This document shows positions 33,901 to 52,900 of a stretch of DNA of 64,000 bases, one piece after another (position 1 is the first letter of the stretch; each line of letters opens with the position of its first letter). The stretch is from Emiliania huxleyi CCMP1516 (taxonomy: Eukaryota > Haptophyta > Isochrysidales > Noelaerhabdaceae), in assembly GCF_000372725.1 (NCBI RefSeq), contig NW_005199975.1:48518-112517 (forward strand), read 5' to 3'. The position numbers and the translations under genes were made by a program. The notes under the pieces were generated by a model. It made no database searches. It was not told the origin of the DNA and saw only the letters and a program-made list of their open reading frames with translations.

Positions 33901-36900
33901 GCGAGGCGGCGGAGGGCGGGGTGGGGGGGGGCGGGGCGGCGGGTGGGGGGGAGGGGGGGTGGGTGGGGGTGCGGCCTGCTCGCTGCTCGACGGTGCGAGT
34001 CGTGTGTGAGCCGGGGCGCGAGGCGTGCGCGCCTGCGGACATGTCTCGGACACGTCCCGGACGTGTCATGGACGTGCCCGTCAGGGACGAGGCGTGCGGG
34101 CCGGTGGCGCTGCACACAGAGGAGGGGCTCGGCACCGCGCCCGAGCTCGGGATCAGGGAGGCGGCGGCGGCGGCGTGGCTGCAGGCGAAGCTCGCGAGCG
34201 CGGCGGCGGAGGGGTGGGCGAGTGCGCAGCTGCTCTCCGCGCAGAGAGGAGGCGGCGGCCGGGGCGGAGAGGAGCCACGTGATAGAGTCAATCAGACTCG
34301 TGAATGAGTGATGAGTTGCTGACATAGGTGGACCCCGAGGAGGGGGAGGGAGGGAGGGAGGGAGGGAGGGCGGCGGGGAGGGCGGCGGGGAGGGCGGCGG
34401 GGAGGGCGGCGGGGAGGGCGGGAGAGAGGGCGGCGGGGAGGGCGGCGGGGAGGGCGGCGGGGAGGGCGGGGAGGGCGAGGTTGGCCCCCCTCACGCGCCT
34501 CCGCCTCCGCCCAGCCATGGGGGTGGCATGCGCTACGCCTTTTGCTTCGCGTTGCGTCCTTCCGAGGGGGTCGGTGGGCCGTCGGACAGGCGGCACCACC
34601 CAGACACTTCCCAGACACTTCCCAGACACTTCCTAGACACTTCCTAGGTCGGTGGGGCGTCGGCCAGGCGCTACCCGCGTCTCGGCGATTGCGTGCTGTA
34701 TGAGCTGTTGACTGTTACTTGTTGAGCGCGTCGTTGACCTCCCGACAGGCGCCACCCGCCGCTCGGCGACCTTGTGTTGTGGAGCCGGAGAGAGACGGCC
34801 GACTGGGCGGCGCTGCAGCTGCGTGCCGAGTTGGGGTGCGCGTGCGCCGCCCTCCTCCTCCTCCTCCTCTTTTGCTGCCGTTTGCGAGGCGCCGGCTCGC
34901 GCACGCCGCAGCAGCCGCGACCTCGGACCACCTCGGACCATATCTCGGACCATCTCGGCTCCTCTCGGCTCATCTTTGGGGATGGACCAGGCGCCGGCGC
35001 GCGCACGCCGCAGCAGCGAGCGCTGCCGTGGGCTCTCATCGCGGCTATCTTCTTCGACTTGGGTGGACCTCGCCGATGCCCTCCCCCCTGCCGCTGCTGC
35101 TGCGGTGAGCAGCGCCTCTTCACACCCTGGCCGTGAACAGGCGGCCCTCGCGTCCCCCTGCTGCTGCTGCGGCCAGAGGGGTGGGGGCCGGTCGCAGCGG
35201 CGCGTCGGGCTTAAGTGGTTACTTAATCGAGGCTAACGATTAATTAGGTGGGGGCCGGTCGCAGCGGCGTCGAGCTCCGGCGTCGTGTCCTGCTGCTTCG
35301 CTGTGTGGGTCGTGTGCGGTCTCGTCTCCGCCGCACGGTGTGAACAGCGCCTCTTCACGCCTGCAGCGGTGAGCAGGTCCTGTACGGGCTCGTCACGAAT
35401 TAAACACGAATCACACACGAATTACACACTAATTAAGCACGGATTAAGCAGGTCCTCTACGGGCTCGTCTCGCTGCACAGCTTCGCACACGACGACCTCA
35501 CGCCGCTGGCAGAGCACCCGCGCACCTTCTCCTCCTTCTGGCTCCCAAAGCTGTGCCTCGCCGCCGGCACAGCCGCCCTCGCCGCCCGCCTCGCCGCCTC
35601 GCTCGCCAACGAGCTGGCCGGCGGGTGCTGCACGCACGCGCCCTGCCCCGAGGAGCAGCCTCGCCCCCCTCGCTGCGAGCCGCCTCTCACCGGCGCCTCC
35701 CTTCTCTCCTTCGCGGGGTGGCCTAGACACTTCCTAGACACTTCCTAGACACTTCCTAGACACTTCCTAATAGGCGCCTCCCTCCTTTCCTTCGCGGGGT
35801 GGCCGTCGCAAGCGTGGCTGCGAGACGGCCTCGCCGCCGCCGCTGCGGCCACCGGCCTGTACTTCGCGGGCCTCTTCGCGTGGGTTTCCCTCCGATCGCC
35901 GCGAGGCCGCGCAGCGGCAGAGAGGAGGTGCGGGGCCGGCGACTCACCAGTGAAGTCCACGCGCGACCAACGCGTAGGCTTGCACGGCAGAGAGCACTTG
36001 CGCGACGGACGGCGGACGGCATTCGTGCGGGAGGGCGGTCTAGTTGCTCTACGAAGTGACACCCAGTACTATTGATTAAGGCGGACGGCCTTCGTGGTGG
36101 AGGGGTGCTGTGCGGCGGCGCTGCTCCTCTCGCTCGGCAGAGTCGCGAGCTCATCCGCTAGCTCGTCAGCTGGGCCATGCTGACGTGCCTCTTTGTGAGA
36201 TGAGCAGGCGGACTCGAGGCCGTCTTGATTAGTGTTGATTCGTATCAATTCACACTCGTTCGCATTACCGCGAGCAGGCGGACTCGAGGTCGTCTTTTCG
36301 GAGAGGACGCGTAGCGGAGCCTACTGGGGCGATCGCGGCTTGGCACCTCCGCTCGCCCGCCCCGAGGACCCTGCGCCGCTGGGCGGCTTGCTCGCCGACG
36401 CACTCGGCGCCGGGCTGCGAGCGCTGGAGCTGCTGCTTCTCAACCTCTACCTCGCCGTGCAGGTGTACCTTATTCTGTTTTGTTCTCATGTATTGCGCTG
36501 GAGCTGCTCCTCACCTCTACCTCGCCGTGCAGGTGTTCCCACCTCCACTCGCCGTCGGCGGCGATGCGCTCGCTAATTGATGCTAGCTAGTGCTAACTAG
36601 TGCTAACGCATACTAATTAGGTGTACCTCCACTCGCCGTCGGCGGCGATGCGCTCGCTGCGCGCCGACGCCAGGCGGGGAGTCGACACGCTACTAGTATC
36701 GACACGCTAGTTCATGCTGAGTAGCACTGATGAGCACTACTTGGAGCCGACGCCAGGCGGGGAGTCGACACGCTACTAGTATCGACACGCTAGTTCATGC
36801 TGAGTAGCACTGATGAGCACTACTTGGAGCCGACGCCAGGCGGGGAGTCGACACGCTACTCGTATCGACACGCTAGTTCATGCTGAGTAGCACTGATGAG

Positions 36901-39900
36901 CACTACTTGGAGCCGACGCCAGGCGGGGAGTCGACACGCTACTCGTATCGACACGCTAGGTCATGCTGAGTAGCACTGATGAGCACTACTTGGAGCCGAC
37001 GCCAGGCGGGGAGTCGACACGCAGCGCGCGGCCCTCTGCGCCCTCCTCCCGGACTTGGCCGACGCGATCGGCGGCAAGGCCGTCGCGGGCTCCGCGCGCG
37101 CTCGCTCGCTGCCCGGCACTCCCCTCGGCGGGCGGGCGGGCGAGGGGGCGGCGACCTTCCTCGAGGCGACACCCTTCCGACACCCTTCCGACACCCTTCC
37201 GACACCCTTCCGACACCCTTCCGACCCCCTTTCTGACACTCTTCCGACACCCTTTCTGACCCCCTTTCTGACACTCTTCCGACCTTCTCGGACGCTCCCA
37301 GGCGCGGCCTCCCTTCCTCGAGGCGCCGCCGCACTCGCCGACGCAGGCGAGCGAGCGGAGCAAGCCGACTCCGATGGCCGCGCCCCCGCCGTCGCCGCTC
37401 GCGCTGCCGACGGAGGGGGGGGCTCCGCCGCCCTTCCTCGTGAGCCCGTCGAGAGAAGCGCCGCCGCCGCCCTCCGCCTCCGCCGCGGGAAGGGCGGCCG
37501 GCGAGGCTGAGCGCGCCACGTCAGCCGCGAGGGCGACGCAGACGACGGAAGGGGGCTGCTGCGGCTCATCGACGAGGGCGTGAACGGCGTCTCTTCACAC
37601 CTCAGGCTGTGAACAGGAGGGGCTGCTGCGGCTCATCGACGAGGGCGTGCAGGAGGCGATGGCGCTGGTGGACAAGGGCAGGTGGCGGCTCGGCGCCTCG
37701 CCTGACGCCGCGCGAGGGCAGGTCGAGCGGCGCGGCTGCACCACACCTAGTTAAGAACCAGCCGGGTGCTAATGAGTGCGTGATGATTGAGCAGGTCGAG
37801 CGGCGCAGCTGCACCACCTTCGACGAGTCGGGCGCCGCCTCCCTCGTCTGCCTCGCAGAGGATGCGGGCGGCGAGGGGCGGCGAGAGTCCGGCAGTACCC
37901 CCGGGCAGCTCAGTGCCCCCGCCGAGCACGAGTCGCCGCCGCGCCGCCCGCCCCGGCTCGGCTCGCTCGAGGAGGAGGAGGTGTGAGCAGCGTCTCTTCA
38001 CACCCTTCTGCTGTGAATAGGCTCCGCTCGCTCAAGGAGGCGTCGCTGAGCGAGGCGCGCGACTATTATGGCCTCCCCTCCGGCCCTCCGGCGCTATAAA
38101 AGTATGAGATCGTACTCTTCCCATTGCATGCCCCGCTGTTCGAACTGATAGGAGCGTGACTACGGCGTACCCGCCGGCGCACCCGCGCTGCCGGACGAGC
38201 TTCCGTTCGGCATGCTCCACCCGTGGTGGTGCGACCTCAACACCGAGCTGTGAACGGCGTCTATTCACACCTCCAGCTGTGAACAGGCATGCTCCACCCG
38301 TGGTGGTGCGACCTCAACACCGAGCTGTGAACGGCGTCTATTCACACCTCCAGCTGTGAACAGGCATGCTCCACCCGTGGTGGTGCGACCTCAACACCGA
38401 GTCTGGGCGCGCCGCCACGCGAGGACAGCTCCGTCGTCGCGCAGAGGGCGCGCTCAAGGGGGTCTACGCGGCGAGCGTGCAGCTGGTTGGCGCGTGGAAG
38501 CGAGGCGGCGGCTGGCAGGTTTGCGTTTGGGAGGGGCGGAGGCCTCGCGCCAGAGACTCACTTGGTTCACGCGCTGCTACTCATGAATGGTTCAGGTTGT
38601 CTTTGGGCGGGGCGGTTAATAATAATTAATAAGTAATAATTATTAATAATTAATAATCATGGTTCAGGTTGTCTTTGGGCGGGGTGGCCTCGCCGCGGAG
38701 TACTCGCGGCTGGACGGCCGATCCAAGGAGGGTGTCGACGCCGCCGCGCCGCTGCTCCGGCTCGCCGGCGCTCTTCTGCGGCCCGGCTGCCGCCCGCTGC
38801 CGCTCTGCTCGCCGGCGGCGCCGTCTGGCGCCGCTGCCTGGGGCGAGGGGGAGGAGGCTGCGGCGCTGGAGAGGCTGCGGCTGGTTGCGAGGGTCGAGGC
38901 TGAGGGGCGCAGCCTCGCGCCACCCTCTGGAGGCCCACCCTCTGCAGGGGGGTCCGTGCGCAGCGCCCCCTCGGCCAGCATCTCGAGGGACGCTGCCGCC
39001 TTGCTGGCCGCTCTCGGGCAGTGGGTGGACGCGGTGCGCGAGCACGACCTAGCGGCGCTCGGCTACGTGCACTACGCGGCGCTGCCGCCGCCGCAGCTGG
39101 CGCCCGCCGAGCAGAAGGGTGTGGGACACGCCCTCGGCTCACGCCCACGGGACGCGTCCGCAACACGTCCTTGTGTAGGCGCCCGCCGAGCAGAAGGAGT
39201 GGCGCTTCCTGTGCGAGGGCGCCTCGCCCGCTCGCCACACGATTGCTCATCATCAAGTGCGCCAACTCTTGCGAGTCCCATCGACAGGCACCTCGCCGCT
39301 CGCCCGGTCTCCGAACGGTCTCTCCGCCTCCGCCGCCGCCTCGGTGCGGACCCACCTCGCCTCCCGGCCCGAGCTGGCCGCTGTCATTGCTACTCGATGG
39401 ACTCCTTTCTTCAGGTGCGGACCTACCTCGCCTCCCGGCCCGAGCTGGCCGGCCTCACAGACGCCGTCAAGGAGGCGCAGGCCGGCGCGGGCGGGGCGCC
39501 CCTCCGCTTCAGCTACGCTCTCCTCCTGCGCGACATGGCCGGCTACACCGTGCGGGGCGCGCCTTCCCCTTCTGCGTGGCGCTCCTCCGAGGCACGCCGC
39601 CGCCGCCCGCTAGCCCCTCTGCCCATGACCCGGCCCATGACAGCGGCAGCGGACTCGTCCGTTGCGTGTGCTCCAGGCGAGCCTCTGCCGCCAGCTGCTC
39701 CCTGCCCCGCAGCGGAGTCGTCTGCGTCGGGCCGCCTCTCGCGCAGCTCGCTCCGGCTCCGCGCCGCTCTCAGGCACAAGGGGCGGGGGGAGCCTTCCCG
39801 GAACCTTCCCGGAGCCTTCCCTGTAGGCTACGCCCCGCTGTCAGAGTCGGAGGGGGCGGAGCCAGCGGCCAGCTCTCGCTCTCGATCAACCATCGGCCGC

Positions 39901-40076
39901 TCGACCATCGGCTCGCTCTCGGCCGCTGCCGCCGAGCTGACTCCGCCGCCGCTGCGCAGCTGGGCGAGCGGCGCGCAGCACTGGGAGAAGTACAGCTTCG
40001 AGGTTGGCAAGGGCGGCAGCTTCCCCGCCGGCAAGGGCTTCGGGGTCGACGTTGGCGCCATCCTCTGGAGCTAGTA
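27965..40076 (+). CDS. Large multi-exon, multi-pass membrane protein of unknown family
   Basis: Start ATG 27965 (MRSRLADREKGKRTGRIG) with a membrane helix SWLTFALVLLAWLGGLFWLA. Further exons run without a visible intergenic break to about 40076. Readable pieces include YFFEVELLPQ, RTLPPLLLLAALYALPLPLV, RSVLLVLAASPPLLLIIDDF, LYLVALGVALTASFSVYAAV, VLYGLVSLHSFAHDDL, AAAATGLYFAGLFAWVSLRS, EAMALVDKGRWRLGAS, GMLHPWWCDLNTESGRAA and YLASRPELAGLTDAVKEAQ. Many segments are hydrophobic helices; others are Gly/Glu-rich low complexity. I do not recognise the family. A 100-N gap interrupts it. Nearly every intron shows the exon-start duplication with minisatellite, hairpin, AT-rich or telomere-like filler. 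The chain continues into the anoctamin exons, so this may be the N-terminal part of one giant gene or a separate upstream gene. Confidence 0.4.
28688..28858 (+). repeat. Telomere-type repeats in intron, two units
   Basis: Two units (82 and 89 bp) each hold gcggtctcgacaggaggcga, a short gaga run and ggttaggttagggttaggtt-type repeat. The exon copy resumes at 28859. The G-rich strand is on the plus strand. Confidence 0.85.
29521..29657 (+). repeat. Intron filled with ccctaa repeat
   Basis: The 137-nt GC-AG intron begins GCGAGCACGAGAGA, holds ccctaaccctaaccctaacc-type repeat (about 90 nt, some ccctga/cccaa variants), and ends ctgttag before the exon GCGAGCACGCGCTG. The C-rich strand is on the plus strand, opposite to the 28688 array. 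Confidence 0.9.
30468..30660 (+). repeat. Three ~70-bp units with acctttcctagacctttcc filler
   Basis: Each unit has the exon copy GCGCTGCCCCTCCCCCTCGT plus gacctttcctagacctttcc and ggacccttcctgtag. The same filler type recurs at 42455-42490 in the anoctamin gene. Confidence 0.8.
31316..31415. other. Assembly gap (100 N)
   Basis: A round 100-N run, probably a gap of unknown true size, inside the large membrane protein gene. Confidence 1.
31778..31955 (+). repeat. cccgaa / cccctac-type telomere-like degenerate repeat
   Basis: cccgaacccgaacccgaacc grades into ccctacccctgcccctaccc. It lies in an intron of the large membrane protein gene and resembles degenerate ccctaa repeat. Confidence 0.7.
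33520..33715 (+). repeat. ctagacacttc 11-mer array
   Basis: About 15 copies of ctagacactcc / ctagacacttc lie in one intron. The same family fills introns at 10746-10797, 35722-35772, 41698-41955 and 44030-44335. In reverse orientation (gaagtgtctag) it appears at 32046-32080, 40468-40504, 44519-44561, 45284-45318 and 62051-62090. Confidence 0.9.
36663..36994 (+). repeat. Four 83-bp tandem units in intron
   Basis: Units start at 36663, 36746, 36829 and 36912. Each carries the exon copy GCCGACGCCAGGCGGGGAGT plus filler with tagtatcgacacgctagttc, and each ends in cttgga. The exon resumes at 36995. Confidence 0.9.
38209..38364 (+). repeat. Two tandem units with hairpin filler
   Basis: The exon copy GCATGCTCCACCCGTGGTGG is followed by gtgaacggcgtctattcaca and ctccagctgtgaacag, twice, before the real exon coding GMLHPWWCDLNTESG. 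The GC donor and AG acceptor preserve the frame. Confidence 0.85.
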
Positions 40077-40105
40077 ATCAATAACTCATCAGTTATCATT
40101 CATAG

Positions 40106-47460
<7,355 letters not shown>

Positions 47461-47799
47461 ACGACGCCGAGGCGCTAATCCTACCAATCGACAGAGTGAG
47501 ACACGCGTTTCGACTACAGTATGTGGGGTCTGTGTGAGCCCCACAGCAAGAGGCTTGAGGCCACCAGTTGCGGTTCGGAATATACTAACTACGTGTACGT
47601 CTTTTTCATCCGTGTACTAACTGAGACTGAACTGACAACTTCAGACAACTGAGTACTGAAACAACTGTTCCGTGTTGGTGTTCCTGCTTCCTCGCTCTCT
47701 CTGTACTCTCTCCACTCTCGCCGCTTTGCCTTTGGGACGCCCCACTCCCTCCCTTCGCAAGAGCCCTCGCCCCGGTCGCTTGGCGACCGCCACGCTCGA
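47461..47799. other. Intergenic between convergent genes
   Basis: About 340 bp between the anoctamin stop and the stop of the HIR fragment. No gene or repeat seen. Confidence 0.45.
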
Positions 47800-48095
47800 T
47801 CAATATCGCTGCTGCTGGGCAAAGCCAGGCGCCGCCGGCAGGCCCGCCATGAACCCCTTTTGCACGGACTGGGTGAGTTCTTCGAGGGCGCCGGGCGAGT
47901 GGTTCATGAAGACGGCGTTGGTCCGCGACGAGGCTCCGATGTCCTTCATCATGTCAAAGTACTGCGTGACGAGCATAAGGTCCATCACCTGCTTGGCGTC
48001 CACCCCCTCCACCTCACTCTTGAAGCTGTTGACCGACTCGCGCAGCCCCATGACGATCGCCTGGCGCTGCCGCGCGATGCCCTGTGTGTATGTGC
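47800..48095 (-). pseudogene. HIR/band-7 (SPFH) protein, C-terminal part only
   Basis: After an acceptor-like acacag near 48095, the minus strand reads GIARQRQAIVMGLRESVNSF, VDAKQVMDLMLVTQYFDMMK, DIGASSRTNAVFMNHSPGAL and a tail ending at 47800. This is the conserved C-terminus of hypersensitive-induced-reaction proteins of the band-7/prohibitin family, which form membrane-microdomain scaffolds. The SPFH core and N-terminus were not found upstream (48096-49200). Either exons lie in frames I could not join or this is a truncated remnant; an adjoining frame (ETLAAKLQG) is open but not family-like. Confidence 0.55.
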
Positions 48096-49913
48096 GGTGT
48101 CGGTGTCAAAGCTTGGAATCGGTTGCACCCTGCAGCTTGGCGGCGAGCGTCTCGGCGGCGCCAGTGAGCGGATCGACGCCGCCCCTGGTGCGCGGTGCCC
48201 CGGTGCCTCCGAGTGTGGGCACCCGCCATCCACGAGACTGATTCCGAGGGAGTCGACAAAAGCCGCTAGCTCGCGATGCACCCCGGCGGCTTTTCTTTTG
48301 AGAGCGCCTTCGTTGTTAATAGTACAAGCCCAATGGTCCCTTTCGAGCGGTCCCCTGTCGCAGTCGCACACACGCACACGCCGCACCGCACCGCGCGCCC
48401 GCCCGCTGCCCCGCCCAGGCGGGAAAGAGATGAGGAGATGGGACAGCAAAGGAGGAAGCCCAAACACGTATGGGAGGGTTCAGTAATGCGCCACGCTGCC
48501 CGGCGTCTCTCACTTTCCGGGACAGCCCCGCCCTTTCGAGGCAGGAGAGTGACGGCTACCCCGTACGCCCTGCGGCCTGCTACCCCGACGCCGACCGCCC
48601 ATTCCCCCCTCCTCGTTCCCCCCTCGAATTCTCCGGACCCCGACAAGCCGCCCGACGTTGGGCCTCTGCCCCGCACGCCCCCGTCCCTTCTGCCCCTCGC
48701 TCACACCCCGGCCCGACACGCACATACAAGACAAACCCGGCGTCCTGCTCTCAAAAGAAAAAGAAAAAAGGGAATGAGGAGACCAGCGGGGGAGACTCCC
48801 CGCCTATGCAAGCCCCAGAGAGGGGCCGCCATCGCCGAAGCTGTGCCAAAGCATAACTCCAAAACCCGCAGCGGCCCGGGGGGCCTTGGGGGCAGCCTGC
48901 CGGACCGCCGCTGCACGGGGCTAGGCACCAGAAGATGAGTGGAATTGATGAATTGGGCCGTTGTCCGTGCCTCCCCTCTATACGTCAGAGTGGGACCTAC
49001 GCCGCGCCGGGAAAGGGGCGCGCCCGGTCCTCGACGGAGCCGCGCGCCCCAAACGACCCAGGCGGCGAGTAGTCGACCTCGAACCTTCGACATGTAGTTG
49101 CCCATAGTTAGCGCCCGCCCGCCCCCCCCTCTGTGCTTCGCAAACGAAAAACAAAATAAAACCAAGCAAAAGAGAAAGCGAGGCCAAAAAACGATTGCGT
49201 AAACGGCGTCACAAAGCCCGCCGGTTTTGATCGACAATCGTGAGATTGACCGCCGTCGACCAGAGAATCGACGGCAGCATGCAGACGATGTGCCAGCTTG
49301 CACGGCGCTCGCGCCGCGCCGGCTGGCTCATCGAGAGCGCTCTCTGGCGCCATCCGGGCCACGCGCGGCGCCGCGCGTGCCTCGCGCCACTCGCCTCGGC
49401 TGGCAGCACAGCGCCAAAGCCGCCTCGCCAACACCGCGCACAGCACCAGCATGCTGCCCACCAGGCAGCAGAGTGCTGCACCGGCGTGCAGCGGACGCTG
49501 CGGCGCTGCGGCGTCGCCTCCCCGCCCTGTCCACGGAGCAGGCGAGCGGCGGCACGGCCTTCCACCAGCTGAAGGAGGTGCGCACTTCCCAAAGGAAGCA
49601 CAGGATGCTCCCGCAGTTTACGCAGCTTTGTGCAGCGCAGCGCACGGGCCACGCCACACAAAGCCGACCCTCAGTCTGGCCAAGAGGCTGTCTGCGGAAG
49701 GCCTGGCAGCGCGTACTCGCCTCCTCCGCGGCCATGCCCTCCGCCCGGGCGAGCGAGGAGCGGGGACACAACCATTTCTGGAATCGGGTGTCCCCGAGGC
49801 GGTTTATTTTTCTCTTTTTCTCAGGACGTTGTGGCCGCGGAGCGGACACCGCCCCATCGGCAAACGAGCGAGGCGTGAAATCTCCGACCGGTGTGCCGCG
49901 GTGCGAGCAAGCG
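48096..49913. other. Gene-poor stretch with uncertain minus-strand frames
   Basis: Several overlapping frames are open, but none shows a recognised domain. A minus-strand frame around 49209-49661 ends ILWSTAVNLTIVDQN and another has GSMLVLCAVLARRLWR, so an unrecognised small gene divergent from the kinase gene is possible. A T-rich tract ending in ctcag (49804-49823) precedes the kinase start. Confidence 0.3.
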
Positions 49914-52900
49914 ATGCAGGCCGACGCGCTGCCGGGCCTGGCTGTCACGCTCCTGCTGCTGCTGCTGCCAGTCCTGCTCCGCCTCTTCCGATGGCTGATC
50001 GCGTACCTGGACGGCTTGCGCCGCGGCGGCTCGTTGGACGACGACGACCTGCTGCCTGCGTTCGACTACCAGGTGGCGGGTCACATGGGCCTCTCCAACG
50101 AGGGCGGCTCGCTCCTCGTCCCCGAGCCGGGCAGGATCGCCAAGCCGGTCGGTCTCGGCTACTTTGCGGGCGAGGACCGCTTCTACCAGACGCTGCGCGA
50201 CACTCCCGAGCTCGCGGCCTTCTGCCCCGCGTTCTACGGGCACCGCTCGATCCGCGGGCGCCGCTTCGTCGTGCTGGAGGACCTGACGCACGGCATGCGC
50301 GAGCCGTGCATCGTCGACATCAAGCTCGGCACCACCACCGTCGCGCCAGAGGTATTAGTTAGCATTAGCTCGGCACCACCACCGTCGCGCCAGAGGTATT
50401 AGTTAGCATTAGCTCGGCACCAGAGGTATTAGTTAGCATTAGCTCGGCACCACCACCGTCGCGCCAGAGGTATTAGTTAGCATTAGCTCGGCACCACCAC
50501 CGTCGCGCCAGAGGTATTAGCATTAGCTCGGCACCACCACCGTCGCGCTTGAGGTATTAGCATTAGCTCGGCACCACCACCGTCGGAGGTATAGTAGTAG
50601 TATTAGCTCGGCAAAACCACCGTCGCGCCCGAGGCCTGGTCGAGGTATTGGTATGATGATTGTTGTGGTAGTAATCTTCTCCGGTTTCTTGCTGCTAGGC
50701 GGCCTGGTCGAAGCGCATCACGCACCTCGCCAAGGACCGGGAGACCACCACGCGCTCGCTGGGCGTGCGGCTAATCGGCGCGATGCACACAGGCGTCGCG
50801 GCGGCGGACGGCGGCTCGAGCTCGGCTGTGAACAGCGTCTCTTCACACCTCTGGCTGTGAACAGGCGCGGGGGCGGACGGAGGGCCGCGGCTCAAGCTCG
50901 GCGAGCCGTGGGGGCAAGGCGATCCGCCTCGTGTATGAGTTGATTAATCAATACGACTTCATTGTAGGCAAGCCGTGGGGCAAGGCGATCCGCCCGGGAG
51001 GGCTCACTGCGGCGCTGCGGTCCTCTTCTTCTGCCGACGAGGGCGCCACAATAGGTCAGAAGCATGGCGCAACTAGCGGCTGAGAGTCATAGGTCGGTCT
51101 TCTCCAACGAGGGGCGGCTGTGCCGCCGCGCACTGCGACACTACGTGCTCTGTCTCGACAAGCTGCTGAGGGAGCTGCAGCCCGCCTCCTCGCTGGCAGC
51201 TGTGAGCGGCGTCTCTTCACACCTCTGGCCGTGAACAGGTGCTGCAGTCCGCTCCTCGCTGGCAGCTGTGAGCGGCGTCTCTTCACAGCTCTGGCCGTGA
51301 ACAGGTGCTGCAGTCCGCTCCTCGCTGGCAGCTGTGAGCGGCGTCTCTTCACACCTCTGGCCGTGAACAGGTGCTGCAGTCCGCTCCTCGCTGGCAGCTG
51401 TGAGCGGCGTCTCTTCACACCTCTGGCCGTGAACAGGTGCTGCAGTCCGCTCCTCGCTGGCAGCTGTGAGCGGCGTCTCTTCACACCTCTGGCCGTGAAC
51501 AGGTGCTGCAGTCCGCTCCTCGCTGGCAGCTGTGAGCGGCGTCTCTTCACAGCTCTGGCCGTGAACAGGTGCTGCAGTCCGCTCCTCGATGGCAGCTGTG
51601 AGCGGCGTCTCTTCACAGCTCTGGCCGTGAACAGGTGCTGCAGTCCGCTCCTCGCTGGCAGCTGTGAGCGGCGTCTCTTCACACCTCTGGCCGTGAACAG
51701 GTGCTGCAGTCCGCTCCTCGCTGGCAGCTGTGAGCGGCGTCTCTTCACACCTCTGGCCGTGAACAGGTGCTGCAGTCCGCTCCTCGCTGGCAGCTGTGAG
51801 CGGCGTCTCTTCACACCTCTGGCCGTGAACAGGTGCTGCAGTCCGCTCCTCGCTGGCAGCTAGTCTCCTCCTCCCTCCTCTTCACAGCTCTGGCCGTGAA
51901 CAGGTGCTGCAGTCCGCTCCTCGATGGCAGCTGTGAGCGGCGTCTCTTCACACCTCTGGCCGTGAACAGGTGCTGCAGTCCGCTCCTCGCTGGCAGCTCG
52001 TCTCCTCCTCCCTCCTCTTCGTCTTCGAGCCGGAGTTCGAGGCCTCCCCCCCCCCACCCCAGCCCCCCCCCGCCTCCCTCCTCCCTCCTCCCGGCAGCTG
52101 TAAGCATCGCCTCTTCACACCTCTGGCCGTGACACGGCCTCCTCCTCCCCCGCCTCCCCTGCACGGCCGAGGGCTCTCGCCGGCGCCCCGCCGCCGCCGC
52201 TCGCCCGCAAAGGCACAAGCGCCGGCGGCCGATCCCCCCCCCGCGGATCTCCTCCCCTTATTAATAAAATAATAATGGTAATCATAATAATAATAGGCGG
52301 CCGATCCCCTCCCCGCGGATCCCCTCCCCGCGGCTCCTCTCGCCCGATCGCCACCGCCTCCGACACCCGCAACCGCGACCCGGCGCGCCCCTTCTCCGCC
52401 GCCGCCGCCTCCGCCTCCGCCCTTCCCGCCGCCGCCGCCTCCGCCGCCTCCGCCTCTGCCGCCTCCGCCCAGCGCGCTGTCTCCGCCGCCGCCGCCGCCA
52501 CCGCCGCCTCCGCCGCCTCCGCCGGCGCTCGCGCAGCCGCCGCCGACTCGGGCTGTTCTGATTCTTGCGCTGGCGGCGCCGGCAGCAGTGGCAGCGGCAG
52601 CGGCGGCGGTGGCGGCGCTGTGGGCGGCGGCGGCGCTGCCGGCGGGGGCGGGGGCGGCTCTGCGGGGCGGGCTGAGGCTCGGTCGCCGCGGCTTCCGCAA
52701 GTGCGGATGAGCGACTCCGCGCGCTCGCAGACGCTGGTGGATGATCAACGGTGATTGATTGTGACTGCTCGTCAGGTGCGGATGATCGACTTCGCGCACT
52801 CGTACGAGCTGCGGCACGCGTCGCTCGACCAGGGCGTCCGCTATTCAGAGATAGCGATGTAGAGATAGCTATCCAGGGCGCACTGAGGGAAAGACGAATT

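Noticed and set aside
38090-38110. TATA-like box (gctataaaagt)
   Set aside because: It lies inside an intron between exons of the large membrane gene, with no sign of a gene start there.
51056-51863. Long repetitive frames over the 66-bp array on both strands
   Set aside because: 66 is a multiple of three, so any frame without a stop in one unit stays open. The kinase reading frame and family motifs show the array is intronic.
50328-52135. CRISPR-like array
   Set aside because: The repeats are whole-unit tandem duplications without unique spacers, in a eukaryotic intron.
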